A stretch of DNA of 45,815 nucleotides from Candidatus Poribacteria bacterium (GTDB taxonomy: Bacteria > Poribacteria > WGA-4E > WGA-3G). Location: positions 1 to 45,815 of the forward strand of contig JAJDXV010000149.1 of assembly GCA_022823085.1 (NCBI GenBank), in the 5' to 3' direction. Below the pieces are notes generated by a model. It was not told where the DNA came from. It was given only the letters and a program-made list of their open reading frames with translations, and did not search any database. Numbering within the stretch: the stretch's first letter is position 1; every line of letters starts with the position of its first letter. Made by a program: the position numbers and the translations under genes. Positions 8,368 to 16,555 of this stretch are shown here, piece by piece.

Positions 8368-10980
8368 ATGAAAGTCGGACTTACCTTTAAAACGTTACTG
8401 CTTCTGATGCATGGTGTTTTAGTTATGTGTATAGGTTTGGCCTCTATAGCGGTAGCACAAGAGACTGAAATGGAATCAAGCGAAGCGACATCCGAACAAG
8501 AGGTTATAACGCTTGAGGGGGTAGTTGTGGTCGGGACGCGCGCGAAACCGCGTTCGGTTCTTGAATCTGCTGTCCCGATTGATGTCTTACCAAGCGATGA
8601 TTTCGTCAAACAGGGAAACACCGATTTGCCAGACCTGTTGAGAAACTTAGTCCCATCTTACAACGTAAATGCGCAGCCAATCGCCGATGCAGCGACTGTC
8701 GTCCGCCCAGCGAATCTGCGCGGGTTGGCACCAGATCACACCTTGTTACTGGTTAATGGTAAACGCCGCCATCGTGCCGCCGTGATCGCTTGGCTCGGAA
8801 ATGGATTGTCCGATGGCGCACAAGGTGCTGATCTTTCTCCTATCCCCTCCATCGCACTGAAACAGGTTGAGGTGCTACGAGATGGCGCATCGGCGCAATA
8901 CGGTTCCGATGCAATCGCAGGTGTCATGAACCTGCAACTCAAAGACAGTTATGAAGGCGGATCTTTTCAAATCAAACCCGGTATTTTCCAAGCTGGCGAT
9001 GGTTTCACATATTCTCTCGCTGGAAATATCGGTTTGGGACGAGAAGAGCTCTGGACGAATCTCAGCTTAGAATACGGGGGCATGAATGAGACAGATCGCT
9101 CCGTCCAACGAGATGATGCCGCCGCACTTATGAGTGCCGGAAACACAAATGTCGCTGACCCCGCCCAACCCTGGGGACATCCGATTATCAGAAACGACAT
9201 CAAACTTTTTGCAAACTACGGCGCAAGTATGACCGATAATATTAAGTTCTACGGTCACGCGAACTATGCACAGAAGGATGTTGAAGGCGGATTCTACTTC
9301 CGAAATCCGAATACCCGACCCGCTGTGTTTAGTAATGATGACGGGGAAACCTTGCTTGTCGGACGGTTATCGGGCACAGGCGAAATTCCTGTCGTCAAAA
9401 TAACCAACAACGTCCCAGATCCAATTGCCTTACAACAGGTTCTTTCTGACCCGAATCTTTTCACATTCCAAGAACGCTTTCCGGGCGGATTTACGCCCCG
9501 CTTCGGTGCTGATACCCAAGATGCCTCGCTCCTGGTTGGGCTAAAAGGAACCCTCGCGGCAGACTTAGGGTGGGATTTGAGTGCTTCCTATGGACGGCAC
9601 GCCGCCGATTTCTTTATCAGGAATACCGTCAACGCCTCACTTGGACCGGAAACACCGACAGAATTCGACCCAGGAGATTACATCCAAGCGGATACCAACC
9701 TCAACCTTGACTTAACCTATCCACTCCACGATAGGGTGTTCCTCGCATCGGGACTCGAATATCGAACGGAAACCTTTGAGATTGTGCAGGGACAGATTGA
9801 GTCTTGGGAAATCGGTCCATTGGCAAGCCAAGGATTTAGTTCTGGCTCTAATGGATTCCCCGGTTTCAGTGATATTGCTGAGGGAAGCTGGACCCGCTCC
9901 AACTTCGCAGGCTATTTGGAAAGCCAATTAAGACCCTTGAACTTTTGGACAGTTAGTGCTGCTGTCCGTGGTGAATACTTCGATGATTTTGGGAGTACGA
10001 TTAACTATAAAATCGCAACGAACTATGGCATTACCGATACATTCAAAGAATGGCTTTCGCTTGATCCGATTGTTGACCTAAGCGTACGTGGCAGTTATAG
10101 CACCGGCTTCAGAGCACCGACACCGGGGCAGCAGAACGCTTTTAACGTCACAACGGAATTCGGTGAAAACAATACGTTAGTCAATAAAGGAACGATTCCT
10201 TCTACGCATGCCGCCGCGGGTTTGGTAGGTGGTAAGCCACTCGAACCGGAACAGTCAAAGAATTTCACGGTTGGAACGGTTGTCAGCCACGCCGCTGTAA
10301 GTATTACCTTTGACTATTTCAACATTAAAGTCGAGGACCGATTAGCACCATCGAAAGACTTCCAGCGAGGCACCGATATTACTGAAGCACAAATTCAGCA
10401 GCTCGTGACTGAAGGTATTACGAGTGCAGGGAATTTGCAGGAATTCCGATTCTTTACCAACGAATTTGAAACAAGCACGCAAGGTTTTGATGTGATCCTT
10501 ACAGCACCCATACTCGACGGGGCACTGAGCCTTGCCTATAACTACACGGGGACCACAGTCACCAAGCGTAATCCTGATATCCTTGACAACACAAGAGTCC
10601 GGCTATTGGAAGAAGGGGTTCCCCGCCATCGTGGAAATGTGACATTAACACAAGCCATCGGTGATAGTTTGGATGTATTGGGACGAGTTAATTACTACGG
10701 ACCATGGTACGAGAATGCTGTTGGCGCACAAACCTACAGTGGCGCGTTTTTAGTGGATATTGAAGTTAGTTATGCACTCGTCGAAAATTTGGGTATCACA
10801 GTCGGTGTGAATAATGCCCTCAATGTTGAACCAGATAATATTACTTCGGCAGAGGGACCCGACGTGCCCTTTGATATTGAAGAGTTTCCCGCCAGAATCG
10901 TCGGTAGACCTTTCGGTGAGTATAGCCCTTATGGGTTTGGCGGCGCATTCTGGTACACCAAAATCGGCTATAGTTTTTAG
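8368..10980 (+). CDS. TonB-dependent outer-membrane receptor, 870 aa, paralogue of the preceding gene
   Basis: This shares the layout of its neighbour at 5363: signal peptide (1-31, ending AVAQE), short acidic linker, TonB-box-like strand (LEGVVVVGTRA), plug with the identical motif VEVLRDGASAQYGSDAIAGV, and a barrel finishing WYTKIGYSF. Long stretches of the plug are nearly identical between the two, whereas the extracellular-loop and C-terminal barrel regions differ by substitutions and indels. That is the expected picture after duplication with ligand-specificity divergence. A GGAGG ribosome binding site lies 12 bases before the ATG. A possible extended -10 (TGG followed by TATTAT at 8292-8297) lacks a clear -35, so an independent promoter is uncertain. 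The ligand is unknown. Confidence 0.93.
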   Translation: MKVGLTFKTLLLLMHGVLVMCIGLASIAVAQETEMESSEATSEQEVITLEGVVVVGTRAKPRSVLESAVPIDVLPSDDFVKQGNTDLPDLLRNLVPSYNVNAQPIADAATVVRPANLRGLAPDHTLLLVNGKRRHRAAVIAWLGNGLSDGAQGADLSPIPSIALKQVEVLRDGASAQYGSDAIAGVMNLQLKDSYEGGSFQIKPGIFQAGDGFTYSLAGNIGLGREELWTNLSLEYGGMNETDRSVQRDDAAALMSAGNTNVADPAQPWGHPIIRNDIKLFANYGASMTDNIKFYGHANYAQKDVEGGFYFRNPNTRPAVFSNDDGETLLVGRLSGTGEIPVVKITNNVPDPIALQQVLSDPNLFTFQERFPGGFTPRFGADTQDASLLVGLKGTLAADLGWDLSASYGRHAADFFIRNTVNASLGPETPTEFDPGDYIQADTNLNLDLTYPLHDRVFLASGLEYRTETFEIVQGQIESWEIGPLASQGFSSGSNGFPGFSDIAEGSWTRSNFAGYLESQLRPLNFWTVSAAVRGEYFDDFGSTINYKIATNYGITDTFKEWLSLDPIVDLSVRGSYSTGFRAPTPGQQNAFNVTTEFGENNTLVNKGTIPSTHAAAGLVGGKPLEPEQSKNFTVGTVVSHAAVSITFDYFNIKVEDRLAPSKDFQRGTDITEAQIQQLVTEGITSAGNLQEFRFFTNEFETSTQGFDVILTAPILDGALSLAYNYTGTTVTKRNPDILDNTRVRLLEEGVPRHRGNVTLTQAIGDSLDVLGRVNYYGPWYENAVGAQTYSGAFLVDIEVSYALVENLGITVGVNNALNVEPDNITSAEGPDVPFDIEEFPARIVGRPFGEYSPYGFGGAFWYTKIGYSF

Positions 10981-11076
10981 GAATTATACAATTCATACTT
11001 CCTGCACGATTTAAAACCGTTACACAACCCGAAAAGCAGGCTTTATACCATTTTTTCAAAGTGAGGAAATTAAAAA

Positions 11077-11913
11077 ATGAGCAATCAGAACAGAGATGCA
11101 GAATATACAATGGGGCGTAGCGAAGAAGAAACGCAACGCCTCATAGAACAATCGCAGCTTTATGACGACGTAACCCGGCGTTTTTTCCTTAGAAGCGGTA
11201 TCGCAAAAGGCATGAAAGTCCTTGATGTCGGGAGTGGTGCTGGTGATGTGGCACTCACCGTCGCTGAATTTGTCGGACCCGAAGGAAACGTCGTCGGCAT
11301 AGATGTCAACCCAGATATCCTCAAAACAGCACAAGCACGAGCCGATGAAACCGGGTATTCAAACGTTGAATTCATCGCCGGTGATGCCCGAACCCTCGAA
11401 CTGCCAGACGACTTTGATGCCATTGTCGGTAGACTCGTCCTGCTCTATATGGCAGACCCAGCAGAGGCACTCAGGCATTTGGCAACGCACCTGCGCCCCG
11501 GCGGAATTGTCGCCTTTCAGGACACTGAACTCGCCCTCTACCGGACGGTCATACACCCGGATACGCCTTTGATAAACCAACTCGTTGAATGGGGACTCAC
11601 AGTGTTTGAGCGTTCAGGCGCACACCTCAACATGGGGATGGAACTTTACCGAGTCTTCGTTGAGGCAGGGCTGCCCGAGCCTACCTTACACTTCGAGGCT
11701 CCCATGGGCGGTCCTGAGGGCTGGCCGGGGTTTGAGTATCTCGCCAACAGTTTTCGGAGCCTCGTCCCACTCATGGAGGCGTACGACATCGCGACAGCTG
11801 AAGAGATAGATATTGACACACTCGCGGACCGGATTCAAGCGGAAGTCACAACCTCAAAACGACCGCTCCTATTGCCACCGCACATCACAGCGTATGCATC
11901 TTTACCAGCGTAG
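11077..11913 (+). CDS. Class I SAM-dependent methyltransferase (UbiE-like), first of a tandem pair
   Basis: This is a Rossmann-fold methyltransferase of 278 residues. Motif I (LDVGSGAGDVALTVAE, about 48-63) binds S-adenosylmethionine, the acidic end of strand 2 is VVGIDVNPDI, and FIAGDARTLELPDDFDAIV supplies motifs II and III. The C-terminal third (about 170-278) is a substrate-specific helical region. A GTGAGG ribosome binding site precedes the ATG. The substrate could be a small molecule or quinone; it cannot be deduced. A paralogue follows after 13 bases, so the two are surely one transcription unit, about 95 bases after the second receptor. Confidence 0.9.
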   Translation: MSNQNRDAEYTMGRSEEETQRLIEQSQLYDDVTRRFFLRSGIAKGMKVLDVGSGAGDVALTVAEFVGPEGNVVGIDVNPDILKTAQARADETGYSNVEFIAGDARTLELPDDFDAIVGRLVLLYMADPAEALRHLATHLRPGGIVAFQDTELALYRTVIHPDTPLINQLVEWGLTVFERSGAHLNMGMELYRVFVEAGLPEPTLHFEAPMGGPEGWPGFEYLANSFRSLVPLMEAYDIATAEEIDIDTLADRIQAEVTTSKRPLLLPPHITAYASLPA

Positions 11914-11926
11914 GCGGTTCTCACGT

Positions 11927-12787
11927 ATGACCAAAAATCGTTCAGAAAATCCGAACACATCACGTCGAGATGCTACCTATACGTTAGGGCGCACCTCACA
12001 CGAAACAACGCGTCTCATTGAACAATCCAGAATCTACGGCGAATCAACACACCGGCTTTGCAAACGTGCCGGTATTATCAAGGGGATGCGTGTACTTGAA
12101 ATCGGTAGCGGTGCCGGCGATGTCACACTCACGCTTGCTGAACTCGTTGGACCAACAGGACAGGTCGTTGGCGTGGATATCAATGCCGACATCCTCGACA
12201 CCGCACGCCAACGCGCAGCTGATGCCGGGCTGCGAAACACCGAATTCATCGCAGGCGACGCTCGGAATCTCGATTTTTCTGACCAATTTGATGCCATCGT
12301 CGGACGGTTCGTCTTGATGTATATGGCGGAACCAACGAAGGCTTTCGCCAAACTCATGACCCATGTAAAACGAGGCGGTATTGTCGCGTTTCAAGAACCC
12401 GAATATACACTCTATCCGGCTATCCAACATCCACGGACACCACTGATGAATCAACTCATCACATGGATTTTAGATGTGTTCGCACATTCCGGAGCGCACC
12501 TTGACATGGGCATCGGGCTTCACAAGACGTTTGTAGACGCAGGTTTGCCGCCACCGACGATGCACCTTGAATCGCCAATCGGTGCAGCCAAAACATGGGC
12601 AGGCTACCGATATATGGCGACTATCTTCCAGAGTCTACTGCCACTCCTCGAAAAATACAACTTGGCCACAGCGGAAGAAGTCGGTGTCGATACCTTAGCC
12701 GCACGGATTCGGCAGGAAGTTGACACATCAAAACGTCCGTTCTTCTTACCACCACATATTACAGCATATTCAACACGCCGATCCTAA
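11927..12787 (+). CDS. Class I SAM-dependent methyltransferase, second of a tandem pair
   Basis: This paralogue of the gene at 11077 has the same motifs: LEIGSGAGDVTLTLAELVG for SAM binding, VVGVDINADI, FIAGDARNLDFSDQFDAIVG, and a matching C-terminus ending FFLPPHITAYSTRRS. I place the start at the ATG at 11927 (MTKNRSENPNTS), because it gives the same N-terminal layout as the first copy. An in-frame ATG at 11813 would overlap the upstream gene by about 100 bases and add an unrelated arginine-rich extension. An intrinsic terminator follows at 12795. The gene pair most simply reflects a local duplication with retained fold and altered substrate pocket. Confidence 0.88.
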   Translation: MTKNRSENPNTSRRDATYTLGRTSHETTRLIEQSRIYGESTHRLCKRAGIIKGMRVLEIGSGAGDVTLTLAELVGPTGQVVGVDINADILDTARQRAADAGLRNTEFIAGDARNLDFSDQFDAIVGRFVLMYMAEPTKAFAKLMTHVKRGGIVAFQEPEYTLYPAIQHPRTPLMNQLITWILDVFAHSGAHLDMGIGLHKTFVDAGLPPPTMHLESPIGAAKTWAGYRYMATIFQSLLPLLEKYNLATAEEVGVDTLAARIRQEVDTSKRPFFLPPHITAYSTRRS

Positions 12788-12794
12788 ACGTTTT

Positions 12795-12828
12795 GCCGGT
12801 GATTTCCTAATCATGATCGGCGTTTTTT
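12795..12828 (+). terminator. Intrinsic terminator after the methyltransferase pair
   Basis: GCCGGT (12795-12800) pairs with ATCGGC (12816-12821), with GAT/ATC extending the stem around a TTCCTA loop. A GTTTTTT tract follows at once. It is positioned just after the stop of the second methyltransferase. Confidence 0.65.
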
Positions 12829-12953
12829 CATAACAGGTGGGACGGCTTCGGCTACAAATCGCGCCTATCGGTGTGCGAAACACGTCGCGACGCTCACTGA
12901 CAACTGAAAGCCGATTGCTGATGGCTAATAGCCATAAAAAATGTGATTTTTGG

Positions 12954-12982
12954 TTGATATATCAGTCAATATGTGGTATAAT
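12954..12982 (+). promoter_or_regulatory. Strong sigma70-type promoter of the rpsF operon
   Basis: TTGATA (12954-12959), a 17-base spacer and TATAAT (12977-12982) give 11 of 12 consensus positions, and TGG before the -10 box makes it an extended -10. Transcription should start near 12989. The short DNA upstream (12831-12950) contains a small ATGGCT/AGCCAT hairpin at about 12920 and no gene. Confidence 0.75.
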
Positions 12983-13016
12983 TATATGCACGGAAATTGA
13001 CGAACACAAATTCTAT

Positions 13017-13111
13017 CTGATGTCTCCTTATAGACATCAGCTCGGATTTACATCATTAATCTCTGCTCCCTGCTTTATATTACACAGCGGAGCCATCAGT
13101 CCGAAGAGAGG
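13017..13111 (+). promoter_or_regulatory. Candidate S6:S18-binding autoregulatory leader
   Basis: The 5' leader of rpsF holds two structures. The first is a perfect 9-bp hairpin (CTGATGTCT at 13017-13025 with AGACATCAG at 13032-13040). The second begins CTCT-GCTCC-CTG (13061-13072) and pairs with CAG (13085-13087) and GGAGC (13089-13093), then after an 11-base one-sided loop with AGAG (13105-13108). That asymmetric loop contains CCG (13101-13103) just ahead of the GAGAGG ribosome binding site. A CCG in a bulge next to a hairpin is the known signature of the mRNA element bound by the S6:S18 complex. The location before rpsF, with rpsR in the operon, fits autoregulation. Confidence 0.6.
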
Positions 13112-13120
13112 CATAAAAAT

Positions 13121-13606
13121 TTGAAACCTTACGAACTCCTGCTCATCATAACCCCTGATCACGACGAAAACGAAGCAGAGGCACTTACAGATCAGGTCAA
13201 GGGTATTATCGAAAATGGCGGGACGCTCCTGAAAATCGATCCATGGGGTAAGAAACGACTTGCCTATCCGATCCGAAAAAGAAGTGAAGGCTATTACGTA
13301 CTCTACATTTTTGAGAGTGCACCGAGTTTTGTCGCATCTTTAAACCAATCCCTGCGTGTCATTGAAACGATCCTACGTTATATGATCGTCGAATATGAAG
13401 ACGATATAGATAAGTTAAAAGCCGAAATAGCGGAGACACCAGAGGAACCAGTATCCGAAGCAACGCAACCCACATCTGATACCGAAGAATCAACGTCAAA
13501 TGATGACGATGATAAGGAAACTGAAAGTGCAGATGCTGAGGATGCCACAGATGCCACAGAGAACGATAACGACGCAGAAAACGAGGAGACAACGGCACCG
13601 GCTTAA
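13121..13606 (+). CDS. rpsF: 30S ribosomal protein S6, with long acidic tail
   Basis: S6 binds 16S rRNA with S18 in the platform of the small subunit. The first 95 residues (KPYELLLIITPDHDENEAEA through LRYMIVEYEDD) match the S6 fold, including GGTLLKIDPWGKKRLAYPI. Residues 96-161 are an acidic, Ser/Thr/Asp-rich disordered extension, making the protein longer than typical S6 of about 95-135 residues. The start is a TTG at 13121, with GAGAGG nine bases upstream; no in-frame ATG would fit. It heads the classic rpsF-ssb-rpsR-rplI-dnaB order. Control through the structured leader is likely. Confidence 0.95.
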   Translation: MKPYELLLIITPDHDENEAEALTDQVKGIIENGGTLLKIDPWGKKRLAYPIRKRSEGYYVLYIFESAPSFVASLNQSLRVIETILRYMIVEYEDDIDKLKAEIAETPEEPVSEATQPTSDTEESTSNDDDDKETESADAEDATDATENDNDAENEETTAPA

Positions 13607-13650
13607 TAGTGAAACAACCAAGTACACACAGCATATAAAGAGGAGAAACC

Positions 13651-14118
13651 ATGGCAAGTTACAACCGCGTTATACTGATGGGGAATCTTACGCGAGACCC
13701 AGAATTGAAATTCCTTCCGAATGGAAGTTCAGTCGCCAATTTTGGCATCGCTATGAACGAGCGCTACACGGATCGGCAAACGGGTGAACAGAAAGAAAGT
13801 GCTTGTTTTGTTGATGTCGCTGCCTGGGGTAGGCAAGCCGAAATTGTGAACGAATACCTCACGAAAGGGAGTCCAATCTTCATTGAAGGTGCCCTCAAAT
13901 TCGACTCATGGGAAACCGAAGACGGATCTAGACGCAGCAAACTCTCTGTTACAGCATTACGGATCCAGTTAATCGGTGGACGTCGCGATAGTGACGAAAC
14001 GGGCGGTGGTTATGCCAACGCACAACCCGCAGCGGCACCAACGAGCCCCGATTCTTATCAAGACGCACCTGAAGCACCGAGCACGTCTTCCGGAACGGAC
14101 GATGACATCCCGTTCTAA
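13651..14118 (+). CDS. ssb: Single-stranded DNA-binding protein
   Basis: This protein coats single-stranded DNA in replication, repair and recombination. The OB-fold domain (1-110) carries the conserved opening YNRVILMGNLTRDPELKFLP and the strand FIEGALKFDSWET. A flexible Gly/Pro/Ser-rich linker (about 112-149) leads to the acidic tip DDDIPF, the docking signal for polymerase, primase and repair partners. At 155 residues the length is usual. AGAGGAG is the ribosome binding site. Placement between rpsF and rpsR is the conserved bacterial order, although here a 394-bp gap containing a MITE-like element separates it from rpsR. Confidence 0.96.
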   Translation: MASYNRVILMGNLTRDPELKFLPNGSSVANFGIAMNERYTDRQTGEQKESACFVDVAAWGRQAEIVNEYLTKGSPIFIEGALKFDSWETEDGSRRSKLSVTALRIQLIGGRRDSDETGGGYANAQPAAAPTSPDSYQDAPEAPSTSSGTDDDIPF

Positions 14119-14341
14119 GTGAAGCACGTCCCTCGAAAAATTACCATCCTACAGAAGGTCCTCTCGCCGCTATCTATTTTTTCACAACAGGCGAGCGTCG
14201 CTAGACCTTGTCCATGCGGATCTGAAGCGAAAAGAAGAGGACGCAAATTATCTTGCTTCCTTTTCCCAACGCTTTAGGCAAGTTATCCGCTAAAAGAGAC
14301 TGTGGCTGCACCTACGCCTCTTGAACTAACAACTTATAACT
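14119..14341. other. Upstream part of the ssb-rpsR gap
   Basis: I see no gene, terminator or known regulatory structure in these 223 bases. The stretch ends with AACTAACAACT and TTATAACT, both of which are repeated on the far side of the mobile element at 14342. The gap is unusual because ssb and rpsR are normally adjacent. Confidence 0.4.
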
Positions 14342-14462
14342 TAGGACTTACGCATGATGCTCTTTTGTACCACAATCTGTTAGATTGTGACGCAAAAACG
14401 CCGTGTTTCCAGAAAACTTTCTTCTAACAGAACAGTCTACAGTCAAAATTGCGTAAGTCCTG
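14342..14462. mobile_element. MITE-like element with 12-bp inverted ends and 8-bp target duplication
   Basis: AGGACTTACGCA (14343-14354) and its exact reverse complement TGCGTAAGTCCT (14450-14461) face each other across about 95 bases. TTATAACT is present on both sides (14334-14341 and 14463-14470), as a target-site duplication would be. The interior encodes nothing and contains a hairpin (CACAATC-TGTTA-GATTGTG at 14371-14389) related to repeats elsewhere in this window. It is a non-autonomous element that would depend on a transposase elsewhere. It lies between ssb and rpsR and may affect their co-transcription. Confidence 0.75.
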
Positions 14463-14464
14463 TT

Positions 14465-14487
14465 ATAACTGATAACTAACAACTATT
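14465..14487. repeat. 23-bp intergenic repeat, copy 1 of 2
   Basis: The 23 bases ATAACTGATAACTAACAACT plus ATT match 33783-33805 at 21 of 23 positions. Both copies lie in intergenic DNA close to a gene start. The A/T-rich, partly self-repeating form (ATAACTGATAACT) suggests a dispersed intergenic element. Confidence 0.45.
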
Positions 14488-14512
14488 TCAGAAATAAAGG
14501 AACAGATGTAAT

Positions 14513-14713
14513 ATGGCATTTCGTCGTAGACAGCGATACCACAAAATAGAATCTTTCGATTATAAAGATGTGGATACGCTACGCAAGTTTGTTAATGAAC
14601 GTGGAAAAATTGTAAGTCGTCGGATCACAGGATTATCCGCGAAGCAACAGCGAATGGTAACACGTGCTGTCAAACGCGCACGTCATATGGCGCTGTTACC
14701 CTTTACGCGATAG
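14513..14713 (+). CDS. rpsR: 30S ribosomal protein S18
   Basis: S18 pairs with S6 on the platform of the 30S subunit. The 66 residues carry the S18 core: [19 protein letters not shown], then [20 protein letters not shown], then [10 protein letters not shown]. The N-terminus is short and lacks the cysteine zinc motif found in some S18 proteins. An AAAGGA ribosome binding site precedes the ATG. The MITE-like element upstream separates it from ssb, so it may rely on read-through or on a promoter inside the gap. Confidence 0.96.
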   Translation: MAFRRRQRYHKIESFDYKDVDTLRKFVNERGKIVSRRITGLSAKQQRMVTRAVKRARHMALLPFTR

Positions 14714-14769
14714 CATACCGGACAGACGCAGACAACGCTGTCCCCACAAAGGTAGTTTAGGTTCTAATT

Positions 14770-15216
14770 ATGGAAGTAATTCTGAAGAAAAGCGTTGAAG
14801 GACTCGGTGTTCCAGGGGATGTGTTGACGGTCGCAGACGGATATGCACGGAACTATCTACTGCCGATGCAGTTAGCCGTGCATGCAACAGAACGCAACCG
14901 CCGCTACCTTGAACACCAAAAACGAGTTATTGATCAACAAGACTCCAAAGATAGAGAACACGCCCGTGAAATCGCAGCAAAAGTCACCGGTGTTACGTGC
15001 ACGCTCAAAAGACGGGCAGGCGAAAACGACAGACTCTTCGGCTCTGTTACCTCTATGGATATCACAGAGGCTTTACGTACCGAAGGCTTCGAGTTGGAAC
15101 GGCGTTACCTTGAACTCGCCGAACCCATTCGCGAACTCGGTGTGTTCATGGTGCCGGTCAAATTGCATGCAGAGGTCGTTGTCGAACTTCGCGTCGTTAT
15201 TGAACGTGAAGAATAA
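14770..15216 (+). CDS. rplI: 50S ribosomal protein L9
   Basis: L9 binds 23S rRNA near the L1 stalk and extends a second domain outward on a long helix. The N-terminal signature is visible: MEVILKKSVEGLGVPGDVLT then VADGYARNYLLPMQLAV. A long helix (about 40-75) follows, and the C-terminal domain has LFGSVTSMDITEALR. Its 148 residues are the usual length. It lies 56 bases after rpsR and two bases before dnaB, consistent with the conserved operon. Confidence 0.97.
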   Translation: MEVILKKSVEGLGVPGDVLTVADGYARNYLLPMQLAVHATERNRRYLEHQKRVIDQQDSKDREHAREIAAKVTGVTCTLKRRAGENDRLFGSVTSMDITEALRTEGFELERRYLELAEPIRELGVFMVPVKLHAEVVVELRVVIEREE

Positions 15217-15218
15217 TT

Positions 15219-16550
15219 ATGCAAGCAGAAGCGATTGATACCCTCTCTGATAAGGAAGCCGAACAGGCAGTGCTCGGCGCAATGATGACCGAAAAATCGG
15301 TTATTCCGAGGGTAATTGCTCTGCTTGGACATACCTCTGACGCGTTTTTTACGACAGACCACCAACTCATCTATACAGCAATCCTCGCCGTATATGACCG
15401 CGTTAGCAATGCCGACCCGCTCCTCGTCGCCGATGAACTCAAGCGCACAAATCAGATCAATCGAACCGGGGGCGCAGGTTATCTCTATGAACTCCAAGCA
15501 CCAATTGTCGAAACGGAGAGTACCGAGTTCTATGCCGATATTCTACACGAAAAATCCACGCGCCGCCGATTAATACAAGCAGGCTCGACAATCCGCGACC
15601 TCGCCCAAGACGAAAGCATAGAACTCGCTGATGTCCTCAATCAATCGCAGGAATCCGTCTTTGAACTCGGACAAAACGACGCACAGCGTGGGTTCCAGCC
15701 AATTAATCCGATTATCACATCCAGCATTGATGCGATCGAAAAATTATATCATAAACAAGATCGGTTCCTCGGTGTACCGACCGGTTTCATGGATTTCGAT
15801 CACATGACATCAGGATTGCAGCCCGGCAACTTTGTTATTATTGCCGCTCGTCCCGGTATGGGAAAAACCACCTTAGTCCTGAATATGGCGCAAAATATCG
15901 CAATCGACCAACAACGTCCAGTCGCAATATTCAGTTTGGAGATGCCTGCACAGGATATTGTCATGCGGATGCTCTCCGCAGAATCTCAAATCGATTTTGG
16001 CAGGTTACGAACAGGGAACTTTAGTGACGACTATTGGCGACCCCTAACAGAAGCTGCCGGCAGACTCTCTGAAGCACCTATCCTCATTAATGATAACCGC
16101 GGGTTGACTGTCCAGAGTCTCCGTGCTGAAGGACGCCGTTTGAAAGGTGAACACAACCAACTCGCGCTCATTATCATCGATTATCTGCAACTTCTCAGAG
16201 GGACAGGAAGATACAACTCTCGAGAGCAAGAGATCTCAGAAATCTCGCGCGCCTTGAAAGTCCTTGCTTGGGAACTGAATGTACCGATCATCGCATGCTC
16301 ACAACTCAGCCGCGAAGTCGAACGCCGCCCAGACAAACAACCCCAACTCTCAGACCTACGTGAGTCCGGCGCAATCGAACAAGACGCGGATATCGTCGCC
16401 TTTTTATATCGTGAAGATTATTATGAAGATGAAGACGCTGGTGATCGCGTTGAAGCGAACCTATTGATCAAAAAACAGCGTAACGGACCGACCGGAGCCG
16501 TCGTTCTGTATTTCACTAAAAAACAGATGCGGTTTGATAACCCGAACTAA
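15219..16550 (+). CDS. dnaB: Replicative DNA helicase DnaB
   Basis: This is the hexameric 5'-3' helicase at the replication fork. The N-terminal helical domain (1-110, EAEQAVLGAMMTEKS) is followed by a linker and the RecA-like motor: Walker A AARPGMGKTT (about 209-218), VAIFSLEMPAQ, Walker B LALIIIDYLQLL, and QLSREVERRPDKQPQLSDLR. The C-terminus has the arginine-containing NGPTGAVVLYF segment. At 443 residues without an intein it is a normal DnaB. The ATG is two bases after the rplI stop, and the MCE permease gene starts five bases after its end. Confidence 0.97.
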   Translation: MQAEAIDTLSDKEAEQAVLGAMMTEKSVIPRVIALLGHTSDAFFTTDHQLIYTAILAVYDRVSNADPLLVADELKRTNQINRTGGAGYLYELQAPIVETESTEFYADILHEKSTRRRLIQAGSTIRDLAQDESIELADVLNQSQESVFELGQNDAQRGFQPINPIITSSIDAIEKLYHKQDRFLGVPTGFMDFDHMTSGLQPGNFVIIAARPGMGKTTLVLNMAQNIAIDQQRPVAIFSLEMPAQDIVMRMLSAESQIDFGRLRTGNFSDDYWRPLTEAAGRLSEAPILINDNRGLTVQSLRAEGRRLKGEHNQLALIIIDYLQLLRGTGRYNSREQEISEISRALKVLAWELNVPIIACSQLSREVERRPDKQPQLSDLRESGAIEQDADIVAFLYREDYYEDEDAGDRVEANLLIKKQRNGPTGAVVLYFTKKQMRFDNPN

Positions 16551-16555
16551 AAATA

